A stretch of DNA of 64,000 nt from Neoechinorhynchus agilis (taxonomy: Eukaryota; Acanthocephala). A program made the translations under genes and the position numbers. Positions 1 through 12,564 of this stretch are shown piece after piece (position 1 is the stretch's first letter; every line of letters begins with the position of its first letter). Where the stretch lies: the NCBI GenBank assembly GCA_051530055.1, contig CM121342.1, positions 3,596,001 through 3,660,000 of the forward strand. Reading direction: 5' to 3'. The notes under the pieces are model-generated. The model made no database searches. It had not been told where the DNA came from and saw only the letters and a program-made list of their open reading frames with translations.

Positions 1-2
1 TC

Positions 3-3000
3 GCTATTTTCAACAAACCTGTAAGCTTGGGAGATTGTAAATGGAAACTTAATGGGATCCCTGTCGAACTCGACGATCGTCATCGTGAATGCCTTGAATC
101 TGATACAAGTATTTCATTGGAAATGACCAATTGTAAAGTAACGGATTCGGGACGAATTGTTTGCGCGTTGTCTGACTCTGAGATCGACGGTAGGTTAAAA
201 GTTAATCCGAAGAAAAAAGAAACTGTCGAAGAACCCTTACAACTAATCAAAGCACTTTCAATCGTAGGCGAACCAATCGTAGGATCGACAATAAAACTAA
301 ATTCCACTTTTTCGAGGAAACCAAAATTCTTTAAGTTCTTTAAAGACGACGACCAAGTCGACGCATCCCGCTTGAATCTTGTACAAACAGCTGATGGCAA
401 AATCAACTTCGAACTCACCGATTGTACTGAAAATGATTCCGGAGTGTATAAGGTAGTAGCCGAGGACACTGTTGAGTCAATATGCCTCGTTAGAGTCAAG
501 AAACAACCACTAAAAATAGTGAAGGAACTGCATTTACTTAAACGACCGGTTTTGGAAGGTGATCCGGATTGTTATTTAAGCGTTCAGTTAAACCGAGAAC
601 CAGTGTCTTATAAATGGCTCAAGAATTCGGAACCAATTGATATTGGTGATAAATTCATGGAGAAACAAGTCGCTCCTAATGAATATCAACTTATGGTTAA
701 ATCTCCAAATTCATCAGATTCCGGAAATTATGAGTTTCTTGCCGGTGAAGGGAATGTAAGAAGTGTGGAGGCAGTTCAAGTTCGATCACCACCTCTGCAA
801 TCATTGACTCCGTTGCATTTCGAACCAGCAAATCCCTTGGCCAACGTTGAACCAGCCATACTCTCGCTCACGCTGAATCGTTTACCGACAGGAAAACCGA
901 GACTTTTAAGAAACGGAAAGCCGTTGACAGCTGAACCTGTAGTGAGTGACGGTTATGCTCCAGGGAGTAAATGTTTTACTTATGAATTCCCCAAACTGGT
1001 TCGGCCGGATGACGAAGGAGTTTACACGTTTGAAGTGGATAATTTTGGCGAAAATGTTCCTCTCAACCTAAAGGAAAGCGAACCGTCTCGAGTAATATCA
1101 GGACCTCCGAAACAGTTAGAAATCAAGCATGGTGATAGAATTTCTCTTTCATGCCTACTTTCAGAAGGTCCCCCTCTTAACGTGGAATGGATTTCTCCTG
1201 ACAACATCTCTCTGAAAAAGGACTTTGCACCTCAGACAACATTTAAATCGATTTTAGAAGTTCCAAATGTGGTCGAAGATTGTGTATTTAAGTGCAAAGT
1301 GGGCGATGAAGCAGAATTCGAGACACGAGTGATTGTACGAAAACCTCCTAAAGAACCAAAAGTCGACAAATATGAATTTGTTGTGCCTCTTTCGAATAGG
1401 ACACTTACAGTTGGTGCCGGTATCCAACTGAGTTGTATATTAAACCGTGCTCCAACTGAGAAGCCAGTTTGGAAACTGAACGGGATACCAGTAGGCGACC
1501 GTTTTCATTGCAGTGTTGAGGATGAATGGCTAGGTTTGTATATAAACTCTATTGAACCCTCGGATAAAGGTAATATTTCCTGTGAGGTGCATGGAGTAAT
1601 GACAACTGCTGAATTGTTTATAACCGAGATTTATAACCATATTGCGCGTCCTTTAAAGCACATTGAAGTTTACGAAGGGGAAGACGCAATCTTTACAACT
1701 ACTTTGGCAGAAGTGGATAACACAGTCAAGTGGAGTAAAGACGGAAATGACATTGAAGACCGTTTAGTGCCTTTGATTCAAGGAAAGGCCCATCAGTTGA
1801 AAATTCCTTCCGCAAAGTTATCAGATCAAGGATGGTACAAGGCTGAATTTGATGACTTAATGATTTTTACTCAAGCGAAACTACGGGTACTTCAACGTCC
1901 TCTTCTTGTTCTTGATCCACTTGTTGACGTGACTGTCGAAGAAGGTGAAAAAGTTGAATTGGTATGCAGAGTCAAAGGGTTGAAAGATAATCATGAAGTC
2001 GTGTGGACTAAAGGTGGCTTGCCAGTAAAGGAATATGGAGGACGAAAAGCGGAAAGTGTCCTTGGAAAAGAAGGTTTACTCAAGTTTAGTATACCTAAAG
2101 CAAAAATGACTGACGCCGGTGGATATAAAGTCGAGGTCGACGGATGTGAATCTCAGTGCAGGGTCATTGTAAATCGTCCTGGATTATTATTTATGAGTCC
2201 TTTAGAAGACAAACGGGTGATGGAACACGAGAACACTGACTTTGAATGCACACTGTCGAGAACTCTGGAAGTTGAAGAGATTCCCCATATTAGTTGGAGT
2301 AAGGATAATCATCTGATTTCACCCGATAAACGCATATTACCTTCAGTCTTTGGAAATGTTCTTCGTTTAACGATTCGCGATTCAAGAAAGTTGGATGAAG
2401 GTGCTTACACTGTCCGTTTACCTTTCGGCCTTGAGTCAACTGCGAATTTAGTCGTAGAAATGGCAGATGCTCGCTTTTTATCTCCTTTGCCTAAAAAACT
2501 AATGATTCGTCCAAATGAACCTTTTAAATTGGCAGCAATTGTTTCCAATGACGATGTACCAGTTGAATGGTTAAAAGATGGTATGCCAATCGATCCAGCA
2601 TTGGACCTCAATCCTTTAGACGACAAATTCTCGCATTCCCTCGAATCACCAACGGTAAAACCAGAGCAAGGTGGTCTTTACACTGTTCGTCTGCCTTCAG
2701 GTGAAGAAAGCTCATGTCTTTGTGTCTTCGAGGACGGTGTTCCTCCTCGAATAATCGTCCCATTCAACGACGTTGAAGTCAATGAGATGGACGAGGTCGT
2801 GCTGAGATGTAAAACTGAGAACCAGGTAGATGAAGTTGAGTGGTTCCTTAATGGAGTTCGATTACTTCCAGGACCTTTCTTAAGTCTTAGTAGAACAGAG
2901 GATGAATTCGAACTGAAGGTAAAGGAATGTTATAAGGATGATCAAGGAGAGTACGCGTGTAAGGTTAGCAATCCACATGGGTCAGATACTTGTAAGGCTT

Positions 3001-6000
3001 CGGTAAAAATTATACCAACTGATAAAGTAAAAGATCAAAAAGAAGCAAAACTGACAAAGGGATTACCACCTTATTTTATTCAAACACCTACTGATATTGC
3101 GGTCAATGAAGGGCAGGTTGCTTCACTGAGTGCTGTTATAGCAGGTCGGCCTGATCCAGAAGTAACTTGGCTTCATGGAAAGATTGAGATTGAACCCGTT
3201 CAAGATAAATATGAACCGAAGAATGAACCTGCAAATAAGTTGTACTCTCTAATTATACGAAACATTGAAGATGGTGATGTTGGGGAGTATAGTTGCGTCG
3301 CAAAGAATCCATTTGGTCAAGAGACTGCATGGGCGAATTTGAGCATTACTCATCCGGTTGAACCAGTGGGAGAGAAACAAATGAAAGCACCATATTTCAT
3401 TCGAAAACCCAGAAACACGAACGTATGTGAAGGTCAGAGTGTGAAATTCGATATGTTTGTTGGTGGAGATCCGGAAATCACGATAAAATGGCTTAAAGAT
3501 GGAGAACCACTTGGTGTGGATCGTATACGATTAGACGTGAATCCCGCGGATAACGGAAAAGCTACGATGGCGATTGAAGAGACTGATCTGAGTGATACTG
3601 GTAGCTATGAGGTTATGTTGGAGAATCCTGCGGGCACATGTAGATGCAATGTTCAACTGACAGTGGAACCATCTCGGGATGAAAGGAAGAAACGAAAAGT
3701 TATGTTTGCTTTACCGGAGGAAGCTTTGGCGGTAGATCGACCTTTACCTCCGACAGCTCCGTTTATATCAGCACTTCCCAGTGACCGTGGATATAAGCTA
3801 TCATGGGAGCATTCCAAATCGAGGACACCGGATACCCCACTGACGTATATAGTCGAGGTGAAGGAGCCTGCTTCCCATAGCTCACAGGTTCTTAAATCTT
3901 TGTCTGTTGATTTAAGAACCTATGACCGAGTTGGTCGATGTACCAAGGAGACATTCCTTCATGCGCTCTCGAATTAGCAGGACTTCGACCGAGAGTATGT
4001 TATAGCTTTAGAGTACGAGCCGAGAATGCCGCTGGAATAAGTGAGCCATCTTCCGTTGTGAGTACTAGAGGTAGTCGTTCCACTAAGCCGGGGATTGAAT
4101 TTGAAGATGTCCCGCCATCAAATGAGTTGAGGGTCATTGGTGATGAAATCCAATATTATGTGATTGGGAAACAAGCAAAGATGGAGGTTTTGTGTGTTGG
4201 TGGTACTCGTATTGATTTCTCTGAATGGACACGTGAAGGTATCGCTCTGACCGATGAAAGAGTTTATGCGAAGTCTGACAAACTCGGTTATCAGACACTA
4301 ACGATAGCTAATGCTCAATTGGACGATGCCGGTCCTTACACTTTATCAGCTCAAAACCAGCTCGGATCCGCAACACACACCATATACCTTGAACCTGCAG
4401 ATCCACCGGTCTTTTTAGAGCCACTTAAAGATACCAATTGTGCTGCCCATGACGCATTCACCATTACCTGTAAAGTCGACGGAATTCCTTATCCTGATGT
4501 TCAATTTTACAAAGACTGGTTACCTTTAGCGGAATCGAGCCGGATAAAGATTGAGCAGGTTGATGCAGAAACTTGGCGTCTTAGTATAAGTAATGCAATC
4601 GTGAAAGATTCTGGATTGTATTCGTGCAGAGCTACGAATATGGCTGGATCCGCAATCACTAGTGCTATAGTGAGCGTCCAGGAAGATACGTTGAATATAG
4701 GGCGCACTGATCTCCAACGATCGTTCCAGTCGTTTAAAAACCGTAAATTTGATGATGATTATGAAGTTTTGGAAGAAATTTGTAAAAGAGATGCTGTGAA
4801 TGTGTATCGAGTTATTGAACGCTCATCCGGGAAGGAATTCGTTGCTAAGGTCGCGACAGATAAATGTGACCTAGAAAAAGAAAAACAAATTCTTGGTAAT
4901 TGTTTTCACCCTGGAATTGTGGAGCTCCACGCAGCCTACGATTCTGATGATCATCATGCTCTTGTTATGGAGCAAGTTTATGGACTTGATCTTCCCAGCT
5001 ATCTACGATCTCTCGAACGATTTGACGAGAACAAACTGGCTGAAATTGTAACCCAGGTGCTTTTGATCATCGATTATCTACACAATAAAAACGTTGCTCA
5101 TTTGAATTTGACGCCCGAAAATATCTTGATTGAGGAAATGGATAATGGCGACTTGCGCGTTCGATTGATTGGATTTGGCAATGCGAGAAATATAAGCGGA
5201 ACTATGAAAAATTATTGTGAACGCGGTAATCCTGAGTTCGTATCACCTGAGATCGTAAGAAAAGAAGCAATTAGCTTACCCAGTGATATGTTCTCACTTG
5301 GTTCAATTGTCTACGCAATGTGAGTTTAATTTACGTGAAATGGTTAATTTCATTCAAATATTCTTTAGGCTAATTGGCGATTCACCGTTTCACGGCGAAA
5401 ATGACCAGAAAACTCTTCAGAATATTTATCAGTGTAATTGGCGATTCAATGAAGTTGGCACTGGTTTATCGAGAGATGCTCGCGATTTCATAACAAAGCT
5501 TCTCACGCGTGATATTTAGTAAGTTTTAATTTTGTGAAAGATTTTAAATGCGGAGCACATCTTTATTAGTGTCCATCGTTTAAGCTTCGCTCCTTCAAAT
5601 TAAATTGATTAGAACTTATACTTTTCATTTATTATTTTATCATTTCGTTCTTAAGACTTTAGGGCTGATTTTTTCCGTCGAGGCGTTTAGAATAATCTTC
5701 TTAATACAATAATTTCCAAGCTTTTAGGAAGCTTAAAGTATGATGGATGTTCTTCGCATTTCGAGTCGAATTATAGTTAACGTTCTCAAACCTTTCTTTG
5801 TAGCAATCGTTTGGCTGTCAAAAAAGCGCTTGCACATCCATGGATAAAGTTCTTTAACCACCGCCGGTCCGGCGAATCCTTCGACGCTTCGGTCCTTGAA
5901 ACGTATTGCATTAGAGCTGAACAAAAGAGACAAACAACTCATCATATGGCATGGAAGGGCAATTTATTTGAAAAGGCAGCTGATCGATCAATGCCTGTGT

Positions 6001-8090
6001 TACCAAGCGTAAAGCTACTCACACCTTTTGAGCTCCGAGCAAGATCGGAGTCTCGAAGATCGATGAGTCGATCTGAAAGAGCGGTGTCAACCCCAGCTAG
6101 GAGATACTTTTGGGAATCTGAAAATGATTGGTACGTTCGAGATCCGGGAAAATGTCTTCTTCCAATAACAGACACTGGACTTGCTGTCCGTTTACGTGGC
6201 TACCGTCGATATGGATTCCGAGGAAGTACAAACGACTACTATTTCGCCGAACGGATCGCATATCCAAACACAGTCCATGAACGAGCTTGGCGACCAGGTG
6301 ACGATCTCGCAATACTCGATCGATTGGGTAGACGAAGTGTCCTCAGCGCACCTCCCCCTTCTTGCCGTGAGTTGCGTTCTGGATCAGTCCGACCATTTAG
6401 GACCCCTCCTCCGTCAGAATGGAGTGTGTCTGAGATCACCGTCCCGGACACAAGTGTTCCCGTCTTTAGTCGTAAACTTATGAACTCTGCATTCATGACC
6501 AATGAAAGGTTCTTGCTACAGTGCAAAGTGGAAGGTCATCCAGAACCTAAGTGTACTTGGTACCACAATAACGAAATCATCGAGTCTGCAGACAGGGTAG
6601 CCATTGCTAGCGATTCGGACGGAACTCAAACTCTTGTTATTTCTCGTGCTCTTGCCACCGACGCTGGTCAGTATTGCTGTATCGCGGAGAATCCAAATGG
6701 ACGAGCTAAAAGTTTGTGTGAATTGGTCATCGGCGAGTTGCCCGATAAGCCCTCTCGTCCCATAGTCGTAGATCAGACATCTAATTCCGTAAAGATTGAA
6801 TGGGACGCTCCTGTGTATCTTGGCAATGGAGAAATTCGTGGTTATCGTTGTGAGTATCGAATAGAAGGTGAAGTTGCATGGAGAGATGGGTCAAGTTCAA
6901 TTGATGAGACTTGTGTCGTCAGGGATCTCCAACCATCGGTTGAATACAGATTTAGAGTTTGTTGTCTAACAGCGATTGGCCAGTCTCCATACAGCACAGC
7001 ATCGGAGGTAACTGTCTTGAGTAGTAATAACGACGACCGTAGAAATCTATCGGCACCGGATATTAGTGAACCAATCGGAAGTGATGATCTTCTTGTTGCC
7101 ATTGAGTCATCTGGAGAGAATCCGTGGAGCGAGTACGCGTTTCGTGAGGAGATTTCACGTTGTGGACATTGGGTAAAGTTAAGATGTGAGCGAAATTCGG
7201 AGATTCGAACGCTGATTACTCACATTGGAGACGTTAGTGCTATTCTTAAAGTTAGTTCAACCGTCTCTGCTGATTCCGTTCGACAAAACATCGCAGTATT
7301 TGCTAAGCATTACAGCGATTCGGTTCAATCTACTCTTGTAGCTTCTACTGACCTCATTGAATGTGCCGGATTCATTTGTAAAAGACACAAGTACCGTGAA
7401 GAGCTCGTATCTAAGATAATCAGTCAACTTCTGGAAGCTCTTGTGTTTCTTCATGAAAGAAAAATCGTACACTTGAACGTGAACATGGGTTCACTAATGC
7501 TAGAGAATCGTACACATCCTCACGTTAGACTGTGCGATCTGCACTTATGTCGTCCTCCAAATACTGAATTCAACGCTATTTCCATGGTGGATTGCATTGA
7601 ATACACTGCTCCTGAGCTTTTAAATGAATCAATCGTTGGACCGAGTGCAGATATTTGGTCCGTTGGGTGTGTACTTTATACACTGATCAGCGGGCATCTT
7701 CCATTTGCCGGTGATGACGATGAGGATGTTATTCAGAATGTATTGAACCAACAGATTGATTTAGGAAACATCTACGAAAATGCCACTCATGATGCTATTG
7801 GATTTGTGCTACAATGTCTTAAACCTTTACCACTGTGAGTACTCGAGCTTTTTCGTGTGGTCAAGCTTCATCAATGATCTTTGTCGTTTAGAGAACGTCC
7901 TTCTGCGTATGACTGCCGATACGCTAGTATTTGGCTTTCATCGGATCTTGAGACTTCGAGAAATTCATCAGTGTTCCTTACTGATCGAATGCTTGAGTTC
8001 CAACAGGAGTTTAAAATAAAACGACATGCACAAGCCGATGCACAAATTGACCAGGCTCTCGATCAGCTTTCGAAAAAGATTGAAACTTAG
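3..8090 (+). CDS. unc-89: UNC-89/obscurin-like giant muscle protein, 3' part (Ig repeats, 2 FN3, 2 kinase-like domains)
   Basis: The reading frame is open to the window edge, so the 5' part lies outside. Proposed exons are 3-3901, 3931-5319, 5369-5518, 5804-7834 and 7892-8090, which sum to 2556 codons in one frame. I see about 13 Ig domains (motifs such as DSGVY, DQGEYACKV, GEYSCVAKN), an FN3 domain, two Ig domains, kinase-like domain 1 (about 4760-5890), a Ser/Arg-rich linker, one Ig, one FN3 (about 6740-7020) and kinase-like domain 2 (about 7130-7980). The order Ig-Ig-FN3-PK1-linker-Ig-FN3-PK2 is that of invertebrate UNC-89/obscurin, a sarcomere M-line scaffold. PK1 has HLN for HRD and GFG for DFG. 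PK2 has HLN and DLH. Both therefore look catalytically dead. The frame change near 3.9 kb needs either a 29-nt intron (3902-3930) or a sequence error. Identity is secure from architecture; the exact first junction is inferred. Confidence 0.9.
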
Positions 8091-8397
8091 AGAGATCGAT
8101 GTAGATTTGATGAGAAGTACGATTTCGCCGACACTTAGGGCGTTAACAAAAATTGCCTTTTGTTTGGATACATTGCTAGGCGGGGTTTCATTGTAAAATG
8201 CTCATTTTAAACCCGAGCTGCCATTATCGTGGATCCTAAAAGTTATCTAATCAAATTTCAATACGTCAAATTGTTTTTAAGAAATTCGCTATTCACAAAT
8301 CATTTGTGATTTCTTCGCATAATTATAATTTTTAAAGAAGGATAATTATTGTAAACATTCGATTTTCGAGATGGTTATTCTTGGCCAAGCACAAAAA

Positions 8398-10985
8398 ATC
8401 GCATTCCAGCACAGGATCAAGAAAATAATATCAATGGTCGTTTAAAACAACAATTAAAGTTTCCGTCAATCTTAAAGTGCATTCCATCCTCAAAATTTAT
8501 TCCTGACCTTTTGATCCTTTAAAATGAGTTATTAAAGAATTTTTGTTTCGCAAAATCGACAGATGATCGATTGTTTCTTCGAAGACTAAAATTGCATTCC
8601 AGCACAGGATCAAGAAAATAATATCAATGGTCGTTTAAAACAACAATTAAAGTTTCCGTCAATCTTAAAGTGCATTCCATCCTCAAAATTTATTCCTGAC
8701 TTTTGATCCTTTAAAATGAGTTATTAAAGAATTTTTGTTTCGCAAAATCGACAGATGATCGATTGTTTCTTCGAAGACTAAAAATTGCATTCCAGCACAG
8801 GATCAAGAAAATAATATCAATGGTCGTTTAAAACAACAATTAAAGTTTCCGTCAATCTTAAAGTGCATTCCATCCTCAAAATTTATTCCTGACTTTTGAT
8901 CCTTTAAAATGAGTTATTAAAGAATTTTTGTTTCGCAAAATCGACAGATGATCGATTGTTTCTTCGAAGACTAAAAATTGCATTCCAGCACAGGATCAAG
9001 AAAATAATATCAATGGTCGTTTAAAACAACAATTAAAGTTTCCGTCAATCTTAAAGTGCATTCCATCCTCAAAATTTATTCCTGACTTTTGATCCTTTAA
9101 AATGAGTTATTAAAGAATTTTTGTTTCGCAAAATCGACAGATGATCGATTGTTTCTTCGAGGACTAAAAATTGCATTCCAGCACAGGATCAAGAAAATAA
9201 TATCAATGGTCGTTTAAAACAACAATTAAAGTTTCCGTCAATCTTAAAGTGCATTCCATCCTCAAAATTTATTCCTGACTTTTAATCCTTTAAAATGAGT
9301 TATTAAAGAATTTTTGTTGCGCAAAATCGACAGATGATCGATTGTTTCTTCGAAGACTAAAAATTGCATTCCAGCACAGGATCAAGAAAATAATATCAAT
9401 GGTCGTTTAAAACAACAATTAAAGTTTCCGTCAATCTTAAAGTGCATTCCATCCTCAAAATTTATTCCTGACCTTTTGATCCTTTAAAATGAGTTATTAA
9501 AGAATTTTTGTTTCGCAAAATCGACAGATGATCGATTGTTTCTTCGAGGACTAAAAATTGCATTCCAGCACAGGATCAAGAAAATAATATCAATGGTCGT
9601 TTAAAACAACAATTAAAGTTTCCGTCAATCTTAAAGTGCATTCCATCCTCAAAATTTATTCCTGACCTTTTAATCCTTTAAAATGAGTTATTAAAGAATT
9701 TTTGTTTCGCAAAATCGACAGATGATCGATTGTTTCTTCGAGGACTAAAAATTGCATTCCAGCACAGGATCAAGAAAATAATATCAATGGTCGTTTAAAA
9801 CAACAATTAAAGTTTCCGTCAATCTTAAAGTGCATTCCATCCTCAAAATTTATTCCTGACCTTTTGATCCTTTAAAATGAGTTATTAAAGAATTTTTGTT
9901 TCGCAAAATCGACAGATGATCGATTGTTTCTTCGAGGACTAAAAATTGCATTCCAGCACAGGATCAAGAAAATAATATCAATGGTCGTTTAAAACAACAA
10001 TTAAAGTTTCCGTCAATCTTAAAGTGCATTCCATCCTCAAAATTTATTCCTGACCTTTTGATCCTTTAAAATGATTATTAAAGAATTTTTGTTTCGCAAA
10101 ATCGACAGATGATCGATTGTTTCTTCGAGGACTAAAAATTGCATTCCAGCACAGGATCAAGAAAATAATATCAATGGTCGTTTAAAACAACAATTAAAGT
10201 TTCCGTCAATCTTAAAGTGCATTCCATCCTCAAAATTTATTCCTGACCTTTTAATCCTTTAAAATGAGTTATTAAAGAATTTTTGTTGCGCAAAATCGAC
10301 AGATGATCGATTGTTTCTTCGAGGACTAAAAATTGCATTCCAGCACAGGATCAAGAAAATAATATCAATGGTCGTTTAAAACAACAATTAAAGTTTCCGT
10401 CAATCTTAAAGTGCATTCCATCCTCAAAATTTATTCCTGACCTTTTGATCCTTTAAAATGAGTTATTAAAGAATTTTTGTTTCGCAAAATCGACAGATGA
10501 TCGATTGTTTCTTCGAGGACTAAAAATTGCATTCCAGCACAGGATCAAGAAAATAATATCAATGGTCGTTTAAAACAACAATTAAAGTTTCCGTCAATCT
10601 TAAAGTGCATTCCATCCTCAAAATTTATTCCTGACCTTTTGATCCTTTAAAATGAGTTATTAAAGAATTTTTGTTGCGCAAAATCGACAGATGATCGATT
10701 GTTTCTTCGAGGACTAAAAATTGCATTCCAGCACAGGATCAAGAAAATAATATCAATGGTCGTTTAAAACAACAATTAAAGTTTCCGTCAATCTTAAAGT
10801 GCATTCCATCCTCAAAATTTATTCCTGACCTTTTAATCCTTTAAAATGAGTTATTAAAGAATTTTTGTTTCGCAAAATCGACAGATGATCGATTGTTTCT
10901 TCGAGGACTAAAAATTGCATTCCAGCACAGGATCAAGAAAATAATATCAATGGTCGTTTAAAACAACAATTAAAGTTTCCATCCT
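8398..10985 (+). repeat. Satellite array A, about 193-bp unit, about 14 copies
   Basis: Near-identical tandem units begin with the motif GCATTCCAGCACAGGATC and differ by a few substitutions (TTCGAAGAC/TTCGAGGAC, TTTCGC/TTGCGC) and 1-bp indels. There is no coding frame. The array starts about 300 bp after the UNC-89 stop. The same unit occurs inverted at 18.96-19.98 kb (array C), and the right-hand flank 10986-11145 is also shared with array C in inverted orientation. The 8091-8397 interval between the gene and the array shows nothing recognisable beyond AT-rich sequence. Confidence 0.97.
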
Positions 10986-11160
10986 CAGACTTTATCTCTG
11001 ACCTTTAAACTCAATAAAAATGAATTGTTAAAGAGATCAAAACTATTTGCTCAAGGCGTGTCACAGGAAACAATCGTGGTTGCGAGATTTATGATTAATG
11101 CTTTGTTCATAAGACATCATCTCTCAAATGCGCTTGTCTTTTCATTTTATATTTCGTACA

Positions 11161-11385
11161 ATGACGCCAATCAAGCAAGTTGATATTGAGATCGTTAAAA
11201 TACTTTTTGAGCTATTCGATGAAAACAAGGATGGTTACATTAACGCTGAAGAGTTAAGGAAAGTTATTGAGAAGAGCGGCGGTGATCCAACGGATGCGGA
11301 TGCCATGATAAAAGAAGCAGATCTCGATGGTGACGGACGATTGAGTTTTGATGAATTAGTGCGAATTATGTCGATCGATGAGTGA
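11161..11385 (+). CDS. Small two-EF-hand calcium-binding protein (calmodulin-like half)
   Basis: Single-exon frame of 74 residues from the second in-frame ATG (MTPIKQVD). An upstream ATG at 11128 lies in the repeat-derived flank and is less likely. Two EF-hand loops are visible: DENKDGYINAEE (residues about 19-30) and DLDGDGRLSFDE (about 55-66). Both have Asp at positions 1, 3 and 5, Gly at 6 and Glu at 12, so both should bind calcium. The length equals one calmodulin lobe, so it could be a free-standing calcium sensor or a retained piece of a larger gene. A single EF-hand pair is otherwise typical of S100 or parvalbumin-like small proteins, but neither family is indicated. The whole gene is absent from the inverted copy of its flanks at 18.8 kb. 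Confidence 0.75.
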   Translation: MTPIKQVDIEIVKILFELFDENKDGYINAEELRKVIEKSGGDPTDADAMIKEADLDGDGRLSFDELVRIMSIDE

Positions 11386-11561
11386 TCGGGAACAGAGATT
11401 GAGCTTTTGTTTTTGTTGAAAATTAGCGATAAAGCATTTTAGAACACGATATTATGCTTATCGATCGGTTTCGCCGATCGCTAGATTAACGCATAAAATT
11501 GGAGATTTAAGGATTCTGCGATGTTTTCTTTGCCAAGCCGTGCCCGGAGTAAAAGGTTTTC

Positions 11562-11795
11562 TTAAAATCTTCGTCCTATAAAATCCATTATTCGCCAGTC
11601 GAACAGATAATCGTCAAATGCATAAAAATCATAAAGTAGATAATGAAAATCTATAAATGCTTTTGAGTTAATGTTCCACAAAAATTGAAGCCTTTGAATA
11701 TAGGAAGCTATAACTCTCGCCCGGTCTTTGTGCTTATCTCCGTGATGTCCAAATAAATTGAATAGTTGATTGCTCAGAAATAACGAATCTCGCAA
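11562..11795 (-). CDS. Possible exon of an unidentified protein, with a diverged copy at 18.68 kb
   Basis: Open minus-strand frame without its own ATG, containing the segment FIDFHYLLYDFYAFDDYLFD. The same segment, with replacements upstream of it, is encoded on the plus strand at 18680-18865. In the N-terminal half the two copies differ more at nucleotide level than in protein character (RVIASYIQ versus RNIKATYF). That suggests coding constraint at some time, although the sample is small. I do not recognise the family. It lies 3' of the EF-hand gene, on the opposite strand. Confidence 0.35.
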   Translation of the reverse strand: MRDSLFLSNQLFNLFGHHGDKHKDRARVIASYIQRLQFLWNINSKAFIDFHYLLYDFYAFDDYLFDWRIMDFIGRRF

Positions 11796-11799
11796 TCTT

Positions 11800-12564
11800 A
11801 AAACATTGCTGCTATCAGTTGTAAAACGTTCTTATGAAGATTCTCTAAAATGGTACCGATTCCTGTGGCAAGTAGCTATGAAGTAGATCCTTGAATTTTG
11901 TGAGTAGATCTCAAATAGAAGTCAAGTCCTGCGATGAAACCAACTTTACCTCTCTTTTTTTACGGGTATAGAAGCGTTTGATGTCAAGATTAAACAAGGG
12001 AAGGAAATTATTAAAGGACAAAAATAATAGCAAAAAAGGAAATACGTTCCAGGAAATGGTCTTTGATGGCCTCACGTTTAAACAAGCAACTTCCCTATTT
12101 TTATTCTTAAATTTAAGACTTAAATTCACTAGTATTTTGGAACTATTTTAAAAATAATATTTTATGTTTGATGTGATATAGAGATTAATTTATTGATTTC
12201 TCTTTACAATATTTTTGGTGCGTCTCGTCCGACTTCTTCAGGTGTCCATGAATAACGTCTTTAAAAATTGTAGCATTATCAGTAAAACAAATGGTCAAAG
12301 TGCTGATTCACCCGGTTAAAAAAAGCCTAAAAACCCGCATATCATACGTTCTAAATTTTATTAAACTCGTTTAACTTAAATATCATTCTTAAAGAACCTA
12401 CATTTCAAACTTTCATCCACGTTTTCTTTTAATCCTTTTCCACGAATATCTTTAGCGACCATTTTCATCATCTGCCTAACCAAATAGTCCTTTATCTTCT
12501 GACAAATTTCCTCATATGAGTTACAAACTCCGTCGAATGTATCCCGGTTTATCCTTCCAATGGA
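11800..12564. other. Intergenic stretch, no feature recognised
   Basis: AT-rich sequence between the possible exon at 11.6 kb and the coiled-coil gene at 12.6 kb. The short frames here have no start context, no homology that I recognise and biased AT composition. I see no RNA gene or repeat. Confidence 0.5.
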
